DNA of 64,000 nt from Streptomyces sp. A1277. GTDB lineage: Bacteria; Actinomycetota; Actinomycetes; Streptomycetales; Streptomycetaceae. Under the pieces are notes generated by a model, which saw nothing but the letters and a program-made list of their open reading frames with translations, was not told the origin of the DNA and did no database searches. Positions 1-8,956 of this stretch are shown here, piece by piece. The DNA is taken from positions 62,001 to 126,000 of the forward strand of contig NZ_SSBI01000002.1 of NCBI RefSeq assembly GCF_004795015.1. The letters are read 5' to 3'. The number at the start of each line of letters is the position of its first letter. Within the stretch, counting starts at the first letter, position 1. The translations under genes were made by a program, and so were the position numbers.

Positions 1-144
1 TTGAGGGTGAGGTGGCCCAGGGCCTCCACTGTGCTGGTGAAGCCGCCGGTTGCGACGAGACTTGTGCTGTGCTTGCCGGACAAGGCGGCTCCGACGGATG
101 ACAAGCGGGCACGCGCGAGGTACGAGTCGGCCCGGCGCGGGGGC

Positions 145-315
145 TCAGCGCCTGCTGCGGGCCCAGCCGCTGCCTATTCCGGCCACGTGCAGGGCCAGAG
201 CGGTCAGCCCCAGCAGCATCACGTTCGTCGAAGAGAACACGTCGTTGGTGCTGAGGTCTGCGGCATTGATCAAAAACGAAATGAAGAACAGTACCGCCGC
301 GACTATGCCGAGCAT
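145..315 (-). CDS. small membrane protein (56 aa)
   Basis: This short frame starts at an ATG preceded by an AAAGAGG-type ribosome binding site and ends at TGA. It encodes a hydrophobic N-terminal segment (LGIVAAVLFFISFLINAAD) and a second hydrophobic stretch near residues 30-50, so two membrane spans are likely. The tail is short and basic. The pattern matches the small integral membrane proteins of unknown role that are common in Streptomyces. The longer frame that contains it reads as arginine-rich out-of-frame sequence upstream, which is why the internal ATG was chosen. No function can be assigned. Confidence 0.6.
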   Translation of the reverse strand: MLGIVAAVLFFISFLINAADLSTNDVFSSTNVMLLGLTALALHVAGIGSGWARSRR

Positions 316-437
316 GATGAACCTCTTTCGTAGGAAGTGAAGCCCGTGTACCCGGCCCTCGCCGCCGCAGACATGGGCTTCGCCTCCGAAGCCGCGCGCC
401 CCACCCGCCAGCGGCCTGGCCTTCCCCGGCGGGGGCC

Positions 438-731
438 TCAGGCGTGGGCATGGCGGGTGTTCGCCGCCTTGCGCGGAGCGGCGTGATGTACGGGCGGGCG
501 CGTGGTGTGGGCCGTGAGACGCCGCAAGGACAGCGCGGCGGTGGCGAGGAGACCGATGAAGACGGCCAGGAGGAGGGCGGAAACCCACATCTGACGGCTT
601 CCCGGTGCCTGCCAGCTGGTCCAGGCGGCGGACCCCGCCCACAGCAGAGCGCCCACAGCGTAGAAGGAGCGGGCGCGGTGGAGCTGCCGTGCGGCCCGCA
701 GGAACTGGATGCGTTCGGTCTTCGGTGCCAT
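438..731 (-). CDS. small two-span membrane protein (97 aa)
   Basis: The ATG-initiated frame has a basic N-terminus (MAPKTERIQFLRAARQLHR), a hydrophobic segment at about residues 22-40, and a second at about 48-68 (WVSALLLAVFIGLLATAAL). A histidine- and arginine-rich tail follows. The topology suggests a small inner-membrane protein with both ends in the cytoplasm. No domain family was recognised and the ribosome binding site is weak. It has the same orientation as the 56-aa membrane protein downstream, so the two could share a transcript. Confidence 0.5.
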   Translation of the reverse strand: MAPKTERIQFLRAARQLHRARSFYAVGALLWAGSAAWTSWQAPGSRQMWVSALLLAVFIGLLATAALSLRRLTAHTTRPPVHHAAPRKAANTRHAHA

Positions 732-1055
732 GCCGGGCCGTGTACCCCCGATGTACCGCGGCCATCAGGTCGGAGAGCATTCGGTGCGGTGTCGGTTTGC
801 GCGCGACTTCTGGCACATCGCGTGCACACGCCCTCACCGGCTCGGCCCCAGGGGCCGCTTCACATGTCGGCACAGCTTCTACGTAGCGACCGGTGAATGC
901 TCATATCGATCTTGAGTACGAACTCGTTCCCGACGGGCTGGGGGAGATTGCGGCGCCGCCGATACGAAGCCCGTATGTCCACCCGGGACGGCGGCCCCCA
1001 GCACTGGCCGCCGTCAACTGCAAGGCTGTCCCGCCAACAATCGGGTGATGGGCCG

Positions 1056-2290
1056 TCATCGCCCGTATCCGGTCAGGACTTCAGAAGGGTGGCTCGTCGG
1101 ACCACAAGTGTGTCGTCGGCACGAGCGGTGGCGGGGGTTTGCGTGGAGGAGGATCGCCAGGGCCACCTCAACGCGGCCGAGGTCGATGAGGTAGCCGGCG
1201 AGGTCATGGCTGTTCCTGTGGTCGTGCTGCTGGAGGAGAGTAACGGCTTCCTCGGTGCGTCCGGCGCCGGCGAGGAGGTGTGCAATGTGCTCCGCCGCAT
1301 ACCAGGTGTTGCCTTCGGGGTGGGCTCGGGCCCGTTCAACCGCCTCGTCGGCCCCACTGCGGCGGCAATCAGCGGCAACCGCATCCAGTACAGCTCCCAC
1401 TCTCGCTCGCCCTCCGCGCTGGGCGTCGAGGGCGTCGAGGTGGGCCAGGGCGTCGGCCGGGCGCCCCTGGTCGAGGCACAGATCGGAGAAGGCGTGAAAA
1501 ATCCGGTCGTCGCCGTGGTGGGCGTCGGCCTGGGCACGCATCACGGCGATCGCTTCCCCGCCCCGTCCGTGTCGGGCCAGGAGTCTCGTGAGCTCGTACG
1601 CCGCGTTCGGGTCCAGGCTGCGGAGCCGTCGGCCTGCCCGTATACGGCGATAGCGCCCTTCACGTCGCCATCCTCCTCCAGCAGCTCCGACAGCCGGCGA
1701 ACGGCGTTTTCGTTACCGTCGATCGCCGCAGCGTAGGCGCGCAGTTCCTCGATCCGGTCGTGCCGGGCCAGCAGGTCGGCGAGTTGGTCGCAGCTGTTGA
1801 CCGAGGTGATCTGGCGGCGGCGGAGCAGGGCGATGGCCTCATCGATGTGGCCCTGGCGCTCGCGGATCGTCGCGATCAGGCCGAGCACCGTATCGGGACC
1901 GAGACCGCGACAGCACCACGGGCCGTCGCAACAGTGGTCGACCCGGATGCGGCCGACGAGCAGCACCGCGGCCTCCTCGTCGTGGCCGGCACCGGAGGCG
2001 ACGTCGGCCAGGGCGGTGGCGAGTACCCAGCCGTCGACGTGCGGCACGAGCAGGTTGAACGCCTCCTCGGCCAGTAGCGGCGGAAGCGGGTGCGGGCGTC
2101 GGTTTTCGGTGAGGCCGAGTGCGGTGGCGATGGTGCTGGCGTCCAGGGACGGTCGTCGGCGCAGGCGCACGGGCGGCGATTTCGGCGGCCTCGGCGATGG
2201 GGTATTCGAGCGCAGCGACGATGCGGAGGGCCGTGAGGGGGCGCGCCCGACGGCCAGAAGGTCCAGGCGGGTACGCAGCTGAGTGAGGAG
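1056..2290 (-). pseudogene. frameshifted TPR-like repeat protein
   Basis: The minus strand carries helical-repeat (TPR-like) protein in at least three frames. An N-terminal scrap at about 2165-2240 reads LTALRIVAALEYPIAEAAEIAA. The main part (1541-2170) has motifs such as GHIDEAIALLRRR and HDRIEELRAYAAAI. A C-terminal part (1056-1610) includes GRPADALAHLDALDAQ and GRTEEAVTLLQQ. The frame changes near 2165 and again near 1615, and the protein sense continues across each break, so this was one gene of roughly 400 residues. Such proteins occur in many Streptomyces as uncharacterised repeat proteins. Real decay and assembly indels cannot be separated from the sequence alone. Confidence 0.6.
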
Positions 2291-2303
2291 GGAGACCGCA
2301 TCG

Positions 2304-2564
2304 ACGGCCTATCCGAGGACGCGCTGTTCATGCTGGTCAGCGACCCCAACAACTCCGACAACACCCTTGTGGTCGTCCCGCCGGACGAGGACGGCACTGT
2401 CTGGTTCGCCTCACTGAGTGTCCTGGACGAAGGGCTACGAGATCGTTCGCCGTGACACCATCCGCAACAAGCACGAGGTCACCACCTCGACCAGCATGGA
2501 CGACATCGCCCGCGACCTCACCATCTGGATGACCGCCCGCAGTATCAGCGCTCGCCAGCCCTGA
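2304..2564 (+). pseudogene. remnant of a hypothetical protein, one frameshift
   Basis: Two plus-strand pieces join across a single-base frameshift near 2430. The first reads DALFMLVSDPNNSDNTLVVV and continues to LSVLD. The second reads GYEIVRRDTIRNKHEVTTST and ends SISARQP before TGA. The sense is continuous and the composition is protein-like, so this is the 3' part of a small acidic protein. No start codon is visible upstream and the family is not recognised. It overlaps tail-to-tail with the minus-strand gene that follows. Confidence 0.45.
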
Positions 2565-2841
2565 TCCCAGCCCGGCGTCGAACGTCTGCGGCCTGTTCCC
2601 GTGCTCCTGCTGCCTCCGCTCTGGCCTTGGCCCTGTCCTCCTCGAAGACCAGCACGGGGGTCAACGCGTCCAAGGTCTCAGCGATCCTCTCCCGCCAGTC
2701 AGCGAACTCGGCGGGGCACGCATCGGACGGCTGCTGCGACTTAACAGAGCGGAGACGGCGCAGGCCGCGCTTGAGCACAGGGTCAACCACGAGGCTTCTT
2801 TCGATTGGTACGCGGTCGACCCCATCGTGCACCGCTTCCAC
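2545..2841 (-). CDS. hypothetical protein, probably 5'-truncated
   Basis: The C-terminal two thirds look like real protein: an acidic/basic amphipathic helix running through WRERIAETLDALTPVLVFEE, then an alanine- and glutamate-rich coiled-coil-like tail. The N-terminal 30 residues are less convincing. In the region 2740-2889 the plus strand also reads as plausible protein ending HNMAQAVSLPIGFVHE. The gene may therefore be a 5'-truncated remnant fused to another fragment. No ribosome binding site supports the given start and no function is assigned. Confidence 0.35.
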   Translation of the reverse strand: MEAVHDGVDRVPIERSLVVDPVLKRGLRRLRSVKSQQPSDACPAEFADWRERIAETLDALTPVLVFEEDRAKARAEAAGAREQAADVRRRAGIRAGER

Positions 2842-3016
2842 AACATGGCCCAGGCCGTGTCTCTACCTATTGGCTTTGTCCACGAGTAGTGGTTCTGGCT
2901 CACTTCCCGTGGAGCGTGCACGCTGAGTGACGGGCTTGAGGCGAGCGGGCCCTGGGGAAGTTGCCTGAACCGGCCGGTACCGGGGGCGGTGTAGCTGACA
3001 GTTCGGCCGTGGAAGA

Positions 3017-3292
3017 ATGGTCCTCCGTCTGGAGGAGCTGCTGTTCCCGTCGATCGCCGACGTGACGGTGCTGTCCGTCGCCGTGAACGACGAGGCGGTA
3101 CACACAGAGGCCAGAAGCACGGTGCCCGGTGCTAACTGCCCCAAATGCGGGATCTGGTGCATCCGTCGAAGGAACAGGACGCTGCACCACTGTGGTTATG
3201 GTCCTCCAAGACCGGCGCAACCCCTTGGCGCAACCTCGTGTTCCTGGTCCTCCGAGGCGTTCCGGTCTGCGTGCCCTTCGCGTGGAGTGGGT
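3017..3292 (+). mobile_element. transposase fragments (ISL3-type N-terminus plus a second IS scrap)
   Basis: From 3017 the plus strand encodes LEELLFPSIADVTVLSVAVN and continues to PGANCPKCGIW. This is the N-terminus of ISL3-family transposases, including the first Cys pair of their zinc-ribbon region. At about 3160 this match stops abruptly. In another frame the sequence reads APLWLWSSKTGATP, which resembles the C-terminal region of a different DDE transposase family. No terminal inverted repeats or complete transposase are present, so this is an old scar where two insertion sequences met. Confidence 0.6.
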
Positions 3293-3430
3293 GGCGTAGC
3301 GGGGCGCGTACGTAGGACCAGGGGCGGATGCCGTCTAATGCGGCGGTGACGGGCGCATGCCTGCACGAGCCGTCAAGCTGGACGGAGGATCCCGGATCAC
3401 GGTACCGACCGAGAAGCGAAGGAGAGATCT

Positions 3431-4285
3431 GTGAGCGTCAGTCGAGTTGTGGTTGTGACGGGCGCGGCGCGGGGGATTGGGCGCGCCACCGCTGTTGCGT
3501 TCGCCAGGGCCGGGTACCGGGTGGCTGGGGCCGATATCGCAGCGCTCGCGAGTTCGGCGATGGAGTACGAGCCCGCAACCGTCGAAGATCTCGCTGAGAC
3601 CGGGAGGCTCGTGGAGGAGGCGGGTGCCGAGTGGCTTCCGGTCGTTTTCGACCAGCGGGACAAAGCGGCCGTCCGCGACGGGTTCGCTGAGGTCGCTGAC
3701 CGCTTCGGCGGCGTCGACGTCGTGTTCGCGAATGCGGGCGTGCAGGGCTTCGCCTCGCTGCTGGAGATGAGCGACGAGCTGTGGCACGACCAGATCGACA
3801 TCAACCTCACCGGCACCGCCAACGTGCTCCGGATCGCCGCGCCGCTGCTGGTCGAGCGCGGTGGTGGGCGGATCATCTTGACCTCTTCCACACAGGGCCA
3901 GCACGGCACCCTCGACGGCGCCGGCTACTCGGCGTCGAAGTGGGGGCTGATCGGGCTGATGAAGTCGGCTGCTGTGGATCTCGGGCGGTACGGGATCACG
4001 GTCAACGCCGTGATCCCTGGGCTGATCGACACGAAGCTGACCCGGCACGAGGGCCGGTACGCGCAGATCATCCGCACCGGTGGCAACGAGCCCACCGGGG
4101 ATGTCGAGAAGGACGGGCGGACCGCGGCGGACGCGCAGCGGCGGAAGCTTCCTCTCGGCGTGCCGTGGGTCGAGCCGGAGGACGTGGCCCCGCTGGTGGT
4201 GTTCCTCGCCTCGGAGGAAGCGCGGATGGTCAGCGGCACCAGCTTCGCGGCCACCGGCGGCGACAGTGCCAACGTCACCGCGTGA
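3431..4285 (+). CDS. SDR-family oxidoreductase (mycofactocin-coupled type)
   Basis: The GTG start follows GGAGAG at good spacing. The 284-residue protein has the classical SDR layout: TGAARGIGRA nucleotide loop at residues 9-18, FANAGV (NNAG equivalent) near 95, a catalytic serine in LTSSTQ, and YSASK as the Y-x-x-x-K motif near 165. The long insertion between beta-2 and beta-3 (residues 38-75) and the insertion after the active site (DTKLTRHEGRYAQI) are typical of the mycofactocin-coupled SDR subfamily, which keeps its NAD bound. No mycofactocin genes are in the window. It probably oxidises a secondary alcohol or carveol-like substrate; the substrate itself cannot be read from the sequence. 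Confidence 0.85.
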   Translation: MSVSRVVVVTGAARGIGRATAVAFARAGYRVAGADIAALASSAMEYEPATVEDLAETGRLVEEAGAEWLPVVFDQRDKAAVRDGFAEVADRFGGVDVVFANAGVQGFASLLEMSDELWHDQIDINLTGTANVLRIAAPLLVERGGGRIILTSSTQGQHGTLDGAGYSASKWGLIGLMKSAAVDLGRYGITVNAVIPGLIDTKLTRHEGRYAQIIRTGGNEPTGDVEKDGRTAADAQRRKLPLGVPWVEPEDVAPLVVFLASEEARMVSGTSFAATGGDSANVTA

Positions 4286-4849
4286 CCTGCGCTGCCGCAT
4301 GCATGGCGGGCGGCGCCTCGCAGGGCGAAGCCGGTTGCCCGCTGCGCCGCGCGGACCAGCGAGTGCGCGAGCTCGGGGTGCAGGAAGAGCGGGGCCCGGG
4401 TCGCCCGGCCGGAGCAGAGGCTGACACGGACCGCCGGTTGGTACTGCTGCGCCGGGCGATCCACCACCTGGTCTCCGCAGGTGTGCAGAACTGCCAGGGG
4501 GTGCTGCGGTACACCGAGCCCGACCAGGGGCACACCTCGGAGCGGATGACGCTGCAGACTCGACAACGACCGCTTCTTCCTGCCCGGCCGGGCCACTGCC
4601 GCACCTCGCGCCTCAGCCGCGCACGGCGCACCGCACCGCACCCGAGAAGCGACCGGGTGCCGACGCCCTTCTCGATGCCGCTCTCCTCGCAGGTGACTGT
4701 CCCGGCGACCGGCTCGGCGCTGTGCGCCCTGTGGCGGCCGTGTTGCTGTCCGTCGGCCGGTGCCGGCTGAACGGCCATTCGGATGGAGGTGGAAGACCGC
4801 CCCGGTGGTGTTCGCCCAGCTCCGGTCGGCCGGGTGACAGGGTCGGCGT
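4286..4849 (+). other. non-coding or decayed stretch (564 bp)
   Basis: No reading frame here has a credible start, domain or family signature. Long open frames on both strands are rich in arginine and proline and look like out-of-frame high-GC sequence. No strong hairpin, tRNA or insertion-sequence end was found. The last 60 bases should contain the promoter of the LLM oxidoreductase gene. Confidence 0.4.
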
Positions 4850-5830
4850 ATGAAGATTGGCTACAAGCTGGCCTCGGAGGCCTTCGGTCCGCAAGAGCTG
4901 GTCCGACAGGCAATCCGTGCGGAGGCGGCGGGTTTCGACTTCGTCGAGATGAGCGACCACTACCACCCGTGGCTCGACGTCCAAGGGCACTCCTCCTTCA
5001 CCTGGACGGTGCTGGGTGCGATCGCCGCCAAGACGGAACGCGTCGCGCTGGTGACCGGAGTGACGTGTCCGACCATCCGTTACCATCCGGCGATCATCGC
5101 GCAGGCCGCGGCGACCCTTGCCCTGGTCTCCGACGGCCGTTTCGTCCTGGGCGTCGGCTCCGGCGAAAGACTCAACGAGCACGTCGTGGGGCGCGGCTTC
5201 CCCGACACTGTGCGCGAGCGGCACGAGATGCTCCGTGAAGCGCTGGAGATCATCCGTCTGCTGTGGCGTGGCGGCTACCGCTCGTACGAGGGCAAGCACC
5301 TGCGGCTGGCGGATGCCCGGGTGTTCGATCTGCCCGAGGAATCTCCGCTCATTGCCGTCGCCGCGAGCGGCCCCCGCTCGGCACGGATCGCCGCGGAACT
5401 CGGCGACGGTCTGTTCGCCACGGAGGACAAAGCCTCGATCGTCCGGCACTACCGGGGCGCCGGTGGTTCAGGGCCCGGGTACGCGGAGGTGCCCATGGCG
5501 TGGGCACCGGACGAGCGGACGGCCGCGCGCGAGGTGTTGAGGACGTCGCGGTGGGCGCTGACCGGGTGGAAGGTGATGAGTGAACTTCCCAACCCGGTCA
5601 ACTTCGATGCGGCCACCGCCACCGTGCGCGAGGAGGACATTTTGGAGAAGTTCGCCTGCGGCCCCGACCCGAAGCGATACGTGGCAGCGGTCCAGCGGTA
5701 CGTCGACGCCGGGTTCGACCGGCTGGTGCTGCAGAACGCCGGCCCCGACCCCGACGGGTTCATCGACTTCTACCAGCGCGAACTCGAACAGCCCCTGCGC
5801 CGCCTGCGCCCGTCCGACGCCGCCTCCTGA
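4850..5830 (+). CDS. LLM-class F420-dependent oxidoreductase (TIGR03557-like)
   Basis: This 326-residue protein has the luciferase-like TIM-barrel layout of the actinobacterial F420-dependent, glucose-6-phosphate-dehydrogenase-like subfamily. It opens with MKIGYKLASEAFGPQELVRQA, has the SDHYHPW motif near residue 37, TGVTCPT near 72, then RYHPAIIAQA and LGVGSGERLNEHVVG around 105-115. Members use coenzyme F420 or a flavin in the cytoplasm to oxidise sugars or reduce secondary substrates. The spacing to the next gene is 4 bp, so the two form an operon. No strong ribosome binding site precedes the ATG. Confidence 0.85.
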   Translation: MKIGYKLASEAFGPQELVRQAIRAEAAGFDFVEMSDHYHPWLDVQGHSSFTWTVLGAIAAKTERVALVTGVTCPTIRYHPAIIAQAAATLALVSDGRFVLGVGSGERLNEHVVGRGFPDTVRERHEMLREALEIIRLLWRGGYRSYEGKHLRLADARVFDLPEESPLIAVAASGPRSARIAAELGDGLFATEDKASIVRHYRGAGGSGPGYAEVPMAWAPDERTAAREVLRTSRWALTGWKVMSELPNPVNFDAATATVREEDILEKFACGPDPKRYVAAVQRYVDAGFDRLVLQNAGPDPDGFIDFYQRELEQPLRRLRPSDAAS

Positions 5831-5834
5831 GCCC

Positions 5835-6380
5835 GTGGCACAGGACTCCGCCTGCCGCGGCATCGACCATGTCGGGGTCACCGTCCCCGACCTCGACGCG
5901 GCGACCGACTTCTTCGTCCGCGCCCTGGGGGCCGAGGTGCTTTACGACACGCTGCGCCGCGAGGACGGGCCGAACAGCGGCACCGGGCTGGAACAGCGGC
6001 TGGGCGTACCGCCCGGCAGCCGGCAGTGGGCGATCCGGATGCTCGCCCTCCCCTACGGGCCGGGCCTGGAACTCTTCGAGTTCGACGGACCGCGGCAGCG
6101 GGATGCGGCGCTCCCCTGCGACTTCGGCTGGCAACACCTCGCCGTCTACGTCGACGACCTCGACCGCGCCGTCGCCGGTGTCGAAGCGGCGGGCGGGCGC
6201 GCTCTGTCCGGACCGCACCCGCTGCCGGGCCCGGAGGCCGGGCCACGCAACCGCATGGTCTACACGCGCACACCGTGGGGCAGCTCGCTGGAGCTGATCA
6301 CCTATCCCGACCCGCAGCCCTACGAAGAGCACACTTCGCTTCGGCGTCACCGGCCACCCGAGAAGGACGCCCCTTCTTAG
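5835..6380 (+). CDS. VOC-family (glyoxalase/bleomycin-resistance fold) protein
   Basis: The frame starts at a GTG four bases after the LLM oxidoreductase stop, suggesting translational coupling. The 181-residue protein has two VOC half-sites. The first is GIDHVGVTVPDLDAATDFF with a metal-ligand His at about residue 9; the second is WQHLAVYVDDLDRAV with a His near 98. Glutamate ligand candidates are in LELFEFD and in SSLELITYP near the end. Such enzymes isomerise, epimerise or cleave small carbonyl substrates using a divalent metal. Its pairing with the LLM enzyme suggests a shared small-molecule pathway, but the substrate is unknown. Confidence 0.8.
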   Translation: MAQDSACRGIDHVGVTVPDLDAATDFFVRALGAEVLYDTLRREDGPNSGTGLEQRLGVPPGSRQWAIRMLALPYGPGLELFEFDGPRQRDAALPCDFGWQHLAVYVDDLDRAVAGVEAAGGRALSGPHPLPGPEAGPRNRMVYTRTPWGSSLELITYPDPQPYEEHTSLRRHRPPEKDAPS

Positions 6381-6765
6381 CGCTGGGTCAGCCCCTGCCC
6401 CGCTTCCGGTCAGTGCAGCGCCGGGGGGCGGTGACCTACGGCGACGGGGCGCCGGTTTCGTAGAGGCCATCCGGCCGGGCGTCGCGGTCGTGGGGTAGCG
6501 GCAAGAACCCGCGGCGGCGGAAGACCACTGCGGAAGATCGCGGCAATGCCGTCGAGGACTGACAGTGAGGGTGCGCTGGATGTGGTCGCGGCTGCCGCCG
6601 GCCGCCAGGACCGCCTGCCGGGCCCGCCGGGGGCTGGACGGGGGGCCGGTAAGCGAGAGCAACTGCGACGCGGCCATCCAGGGCAGCGCCTGGCGGGCCC
6701 GGGGTGCAGGAAGTTCTCTCGGGGCCGGGGTGGGCATCGGCTCAAGGGGCGGTCTCAGCGGCACA
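6381..6765 (+). other. non-coding stretch (385 bp)
   Basis: No credible gene is seen. A minus-strand frame covering about 6410-6745 is rich in proline, arginine and alanine without a recognisable domain. It probably holds the 3' regions of the flanking convergent genes. Confidence 0.35.
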
Positions 6766-6951
6766 TCAGGTGTCCGGGTGAGCGTCTGTCTTCAGCGCCC
6801 ACGCGCCCCCTGGGCAGCCGGCCGGCAGTGGTGGGAAGCGGTGGCCCTTCACGTCCGTGCTCCAGTGGTGGCCCGCCCCGCAGTCGCACTCGTAGATGCC
6901 GCTCTCAGGGACGATCTCTCCGGGGTGCCAGGTTCGCTGTTCGTCGCCCAT
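6766..6951 (-). CDS. small zinc-ribbon-like protein (61 aa)
   Basis: The protein reads MGDEQRTWHPGEIVPESGIY and then ECDCGAGHHWSTDVKGHRFP with PLPAGCPGG near the end. The W-x-P-G-x-x-V-P-x-S-G-I-Y pattern, a C-x-C-x4-H cluster and a late Cys resemble the small single zinc-ribbon proteins (YjzC-like) widespread in bacteria. The ATG at 6951 was preferred because family members begin just before the WHPG motif. Upstream in-frame starts exist up to 7074. A GAGGGG tract abuts the ATG, which is too close for an ideal ribosome binding site. Function unknown. Confidence 0.55.
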   Translation of the reverse strand: MGDEQRTWHPGEIVPESGIYECDCGAGHHWSTDVKGHRFPPLPAGCPGGAWALKTDAHPDT

Positions 6952-7181
6952 CCCCTCTGTGTACGCGGCCCGGTGCCCTTCGGCGACCTGAGGGCGCGTG
7001 AAGGCCCCGCCCGTGGGCCATACGACCGCGCCGCCTTCAGGAACTTCTGGAAGACGGTTGCGGCCTCCCGTCATCCGTCCTGGGCGGCGCCGGACCGGTG
7101 ACGAGGTGCCACTGGGTCATCTGCGTGGGTGGCCGGTTCGGTGCACGCTGTGTCCCCGCGGTGGTAACGCCGGGGAGGGCG

Positions 7182-7973
7182 TCACTCTTTCGGGCCCGCG
7201 AGGCCAGTGGCCCCCGCCCGGGCGGGGCTGCCGCCTCCAGCAGGGACCAGCCGTCGATCCACCGCTCGCCGCTCCCCCGGCTGCTCCCCGGGTCGACGCC
7301 GCTTCGAGCAGAGCTCGGACGGCGCCGGGTTCGTGGAGGTTGAGGGAGGCACCACGGGTGTACCCCACGTCTCCCGATCCCAGGGAGCCCCACCCGAGAC
7401 GTACCGGCCCGGGCCCTCGGTGAAGACGATGCGCAGGGGGCCGCCGGCTGGGGTCCTGCGACCCCGGGTGAGGTCGGGACGACTTTGCGCCGCCGCTGGA
7501 ACACGGGCGCTCGACGGACGGCCGAAACAGCCGCAGCCACGGCAACCGCGGCGATGGTGTTGGTGATCGCCGCGAAGTCGAGTATGAGGTGCAGGTCGGT
7601 CCAGCGGGGAATCAGGCCGGGCCGCCAGGCGCAGGACGATTGCAACAGACTCAGCTGATCGATACCGCACCAGCGACCGAAGTCCAACGGTCGTGCTGTC
7701 CGCGGCGGCGCTCCCCAGCTGCCGGGCCGTCTGATCCACCACCAGCCAGACCACCGGCGCCGCCATCACCACCACCTCCCCCAGACCGAACCCGAGCGGA
7801 ACCCGGCGTCCCTTGCCCCCTCGTTCCAGGCGCCGTAGTACAGCCCCGTCTTCGATGTGGGACATCCCTGCGACGACCGGCAGCTCCTCCGGGGCGACCT
7901 GCGCCACCACATCGCGCACCACGTCCAGCACGCGAACGGTGCCACACCCGGACGGCATCACGTCAGATCCCAT
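7182..7973 (-). pseudogene. decayed actinobacterial hypothetical (membrane-associated)
   Basis: A good GGGGGAAGG ribosome binding site precedes the ATG at 7973. The first about 105 residues (VRVLDVVRDVVAQVAPEELP, then GFGLGEVVVMAAPVVWLVVD) match the N-terminal pattern of a family of uncharacterised Streptomyces proteins with one membrane-like helix. After about 7650 this frame degrades. Protein-like sequence continues in other frames: LHLILDFAAITNTIAAVAVA near 7580, and GYTRGASLNLHEPGAVRALL near 7330. At least two frame changes are needed to rejoin them, or several gene remnants lie end to end. Function unknown. Confidence 0.45.
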
Positions 7974-8147
7974 GACCTTCCCCCCGTGCCCGGTAGATCC
8001 GTGGCACCAACGTCACTCCCGCGGAGCCGAGGTTCAGCCGTGCTTCGCCCAGACGCAGAAGAGGTTTACTGATTCCCGGCATGCTCAAACAACGCACGGG
8101 TCGCGGTGGAATCACACCGCGACCACCCACCACGCAGGGCGGGACTG

Positions 8148-8648
8148 TCAGGTACGACCTAGGATTCGCCATGCGTAGGCGCCACTGTTCGACTCGTTCC
8201 CGTCGATGACGGCAACGAATTTTCCGTCGAACGAAACAGTTTTGGCTTTCGCTCCGCATTCCACCTTTTCTTGACTGCCCCCCTTCAGCAGGGACAGATG
8301 GAACGAGATGGCACCACTGCCGGAGCACGCGACCTGGAACAGATGGTCACCCGCCAGCGATTCAGAAATCTTCTGGCCGGACGCTTGGGCCCAGTCATAT
8401 CCGGATGCGACGGAAGACGTCCCGTAGCCGCTGGGTGTGTGCTGGTCGACGAGGGCCACGGCTGGCCTGGCCGTGTCATCCAGGCTCTTGCCGGGCGACG
8501 AGTGCGTGGCCCCCGAGGCAGGGATCGAGGAATGGCCCTTCGCCGAACCGGATGCCCCGGAGCAGGCCGTCAGACCGACCGTGGCAAGCCCTGCCGCGAG
8601 CAGGACGCCGGCCGTGCCGAGCGTCGGCGCCGATCGTCCAATGGTCAC
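8148..8648 (-). CDS. secreted lipoprotein (166 aa)
   Basis: The GTG at 8648 was chosen because GGGAG lies eight bases upstream; a GTG at 8666 would add six residues. The N-terminus is a short basic region, a hydrophobic core (VLLAAGLATVGL) and a lipobox LTAC, so the Cys near residue 29 should be lipidated and the protein anchored outside the membrane. A Ser/Gly/Ala linker follows. The mature domain (about residues 65-166) has two cysteines (VACSGSGAIS and VECGAKAKTV) that could form a disulfide and an extracellular beta-sandwich. Domain family not recognised. Confidence 0.75.
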   Translation of the reverse strand: MTIGRSAPTLGTAGVLLAAGLATVGLTACSGASGSAKGHSSIPASGATHSSPGKSLDDTARPAVALVDQHTPSGYGTSSVASGYDWAQASGQKISESLAGDHLFQVACSGSGAISFHLSLLKGGSQEKVECGAKAKTVSFDGKFVAVIDGNESNSGAYAWRILGRT

Positions 8649-8772
8649 GACGCCGTCTCCCAGCACTTCAAAGTTGGCATGAGCAGACCGTATGGAGCGG
8701 CAAGCGTATCGTCAAGGAATAGATCAGAAACGCAAGAGGGAACCGGGATTCAAAATTCGTTCGGCTCGTTCC

Positions 8773-8792
8773 GAATCTGAGAAGAATCTGAG
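8773..8792. promoter_or_regulatory. direct repeat, 11-bp period, upstream of the lipoprotein gene
   Basis: GAATCTGAG occurs twice, at 8773-8781 and 8784-8792, so the copies start 11 bp apart, one helical turn. The repeat lies about 125 bp upstream of the lipoprotein start in a locally AT-richer region. Same-face direct repeats of this spacing are used by several activators, including SARP proteins. It is a candidate activator site only. Confidence 0.35.
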
Positions 8793-8956
8793 GTTGAAAG
8801 GTGCGGCCGGGTGTGCATCGCGCAAGGGGCCGCGTGGGCGACTTCGGTGGTCCTGCCGGAACCGACGCCGGCCACCAGGCCACGCCGACGGCGCCGGTGT
8901 CCTGGGCGGTTCGCTGTCCGGCGGACCGGTGCCTCCGTACCGTCAGGTGCCTGCGG

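Noticed and set aside
3781..4770. A 329-codon plus-strand frame overlapping the SDR gene
   Set aside because: Its first half is the shifted frame of the SDR gene and it is rich in Arg, His and Pro. No domain or start supports it.
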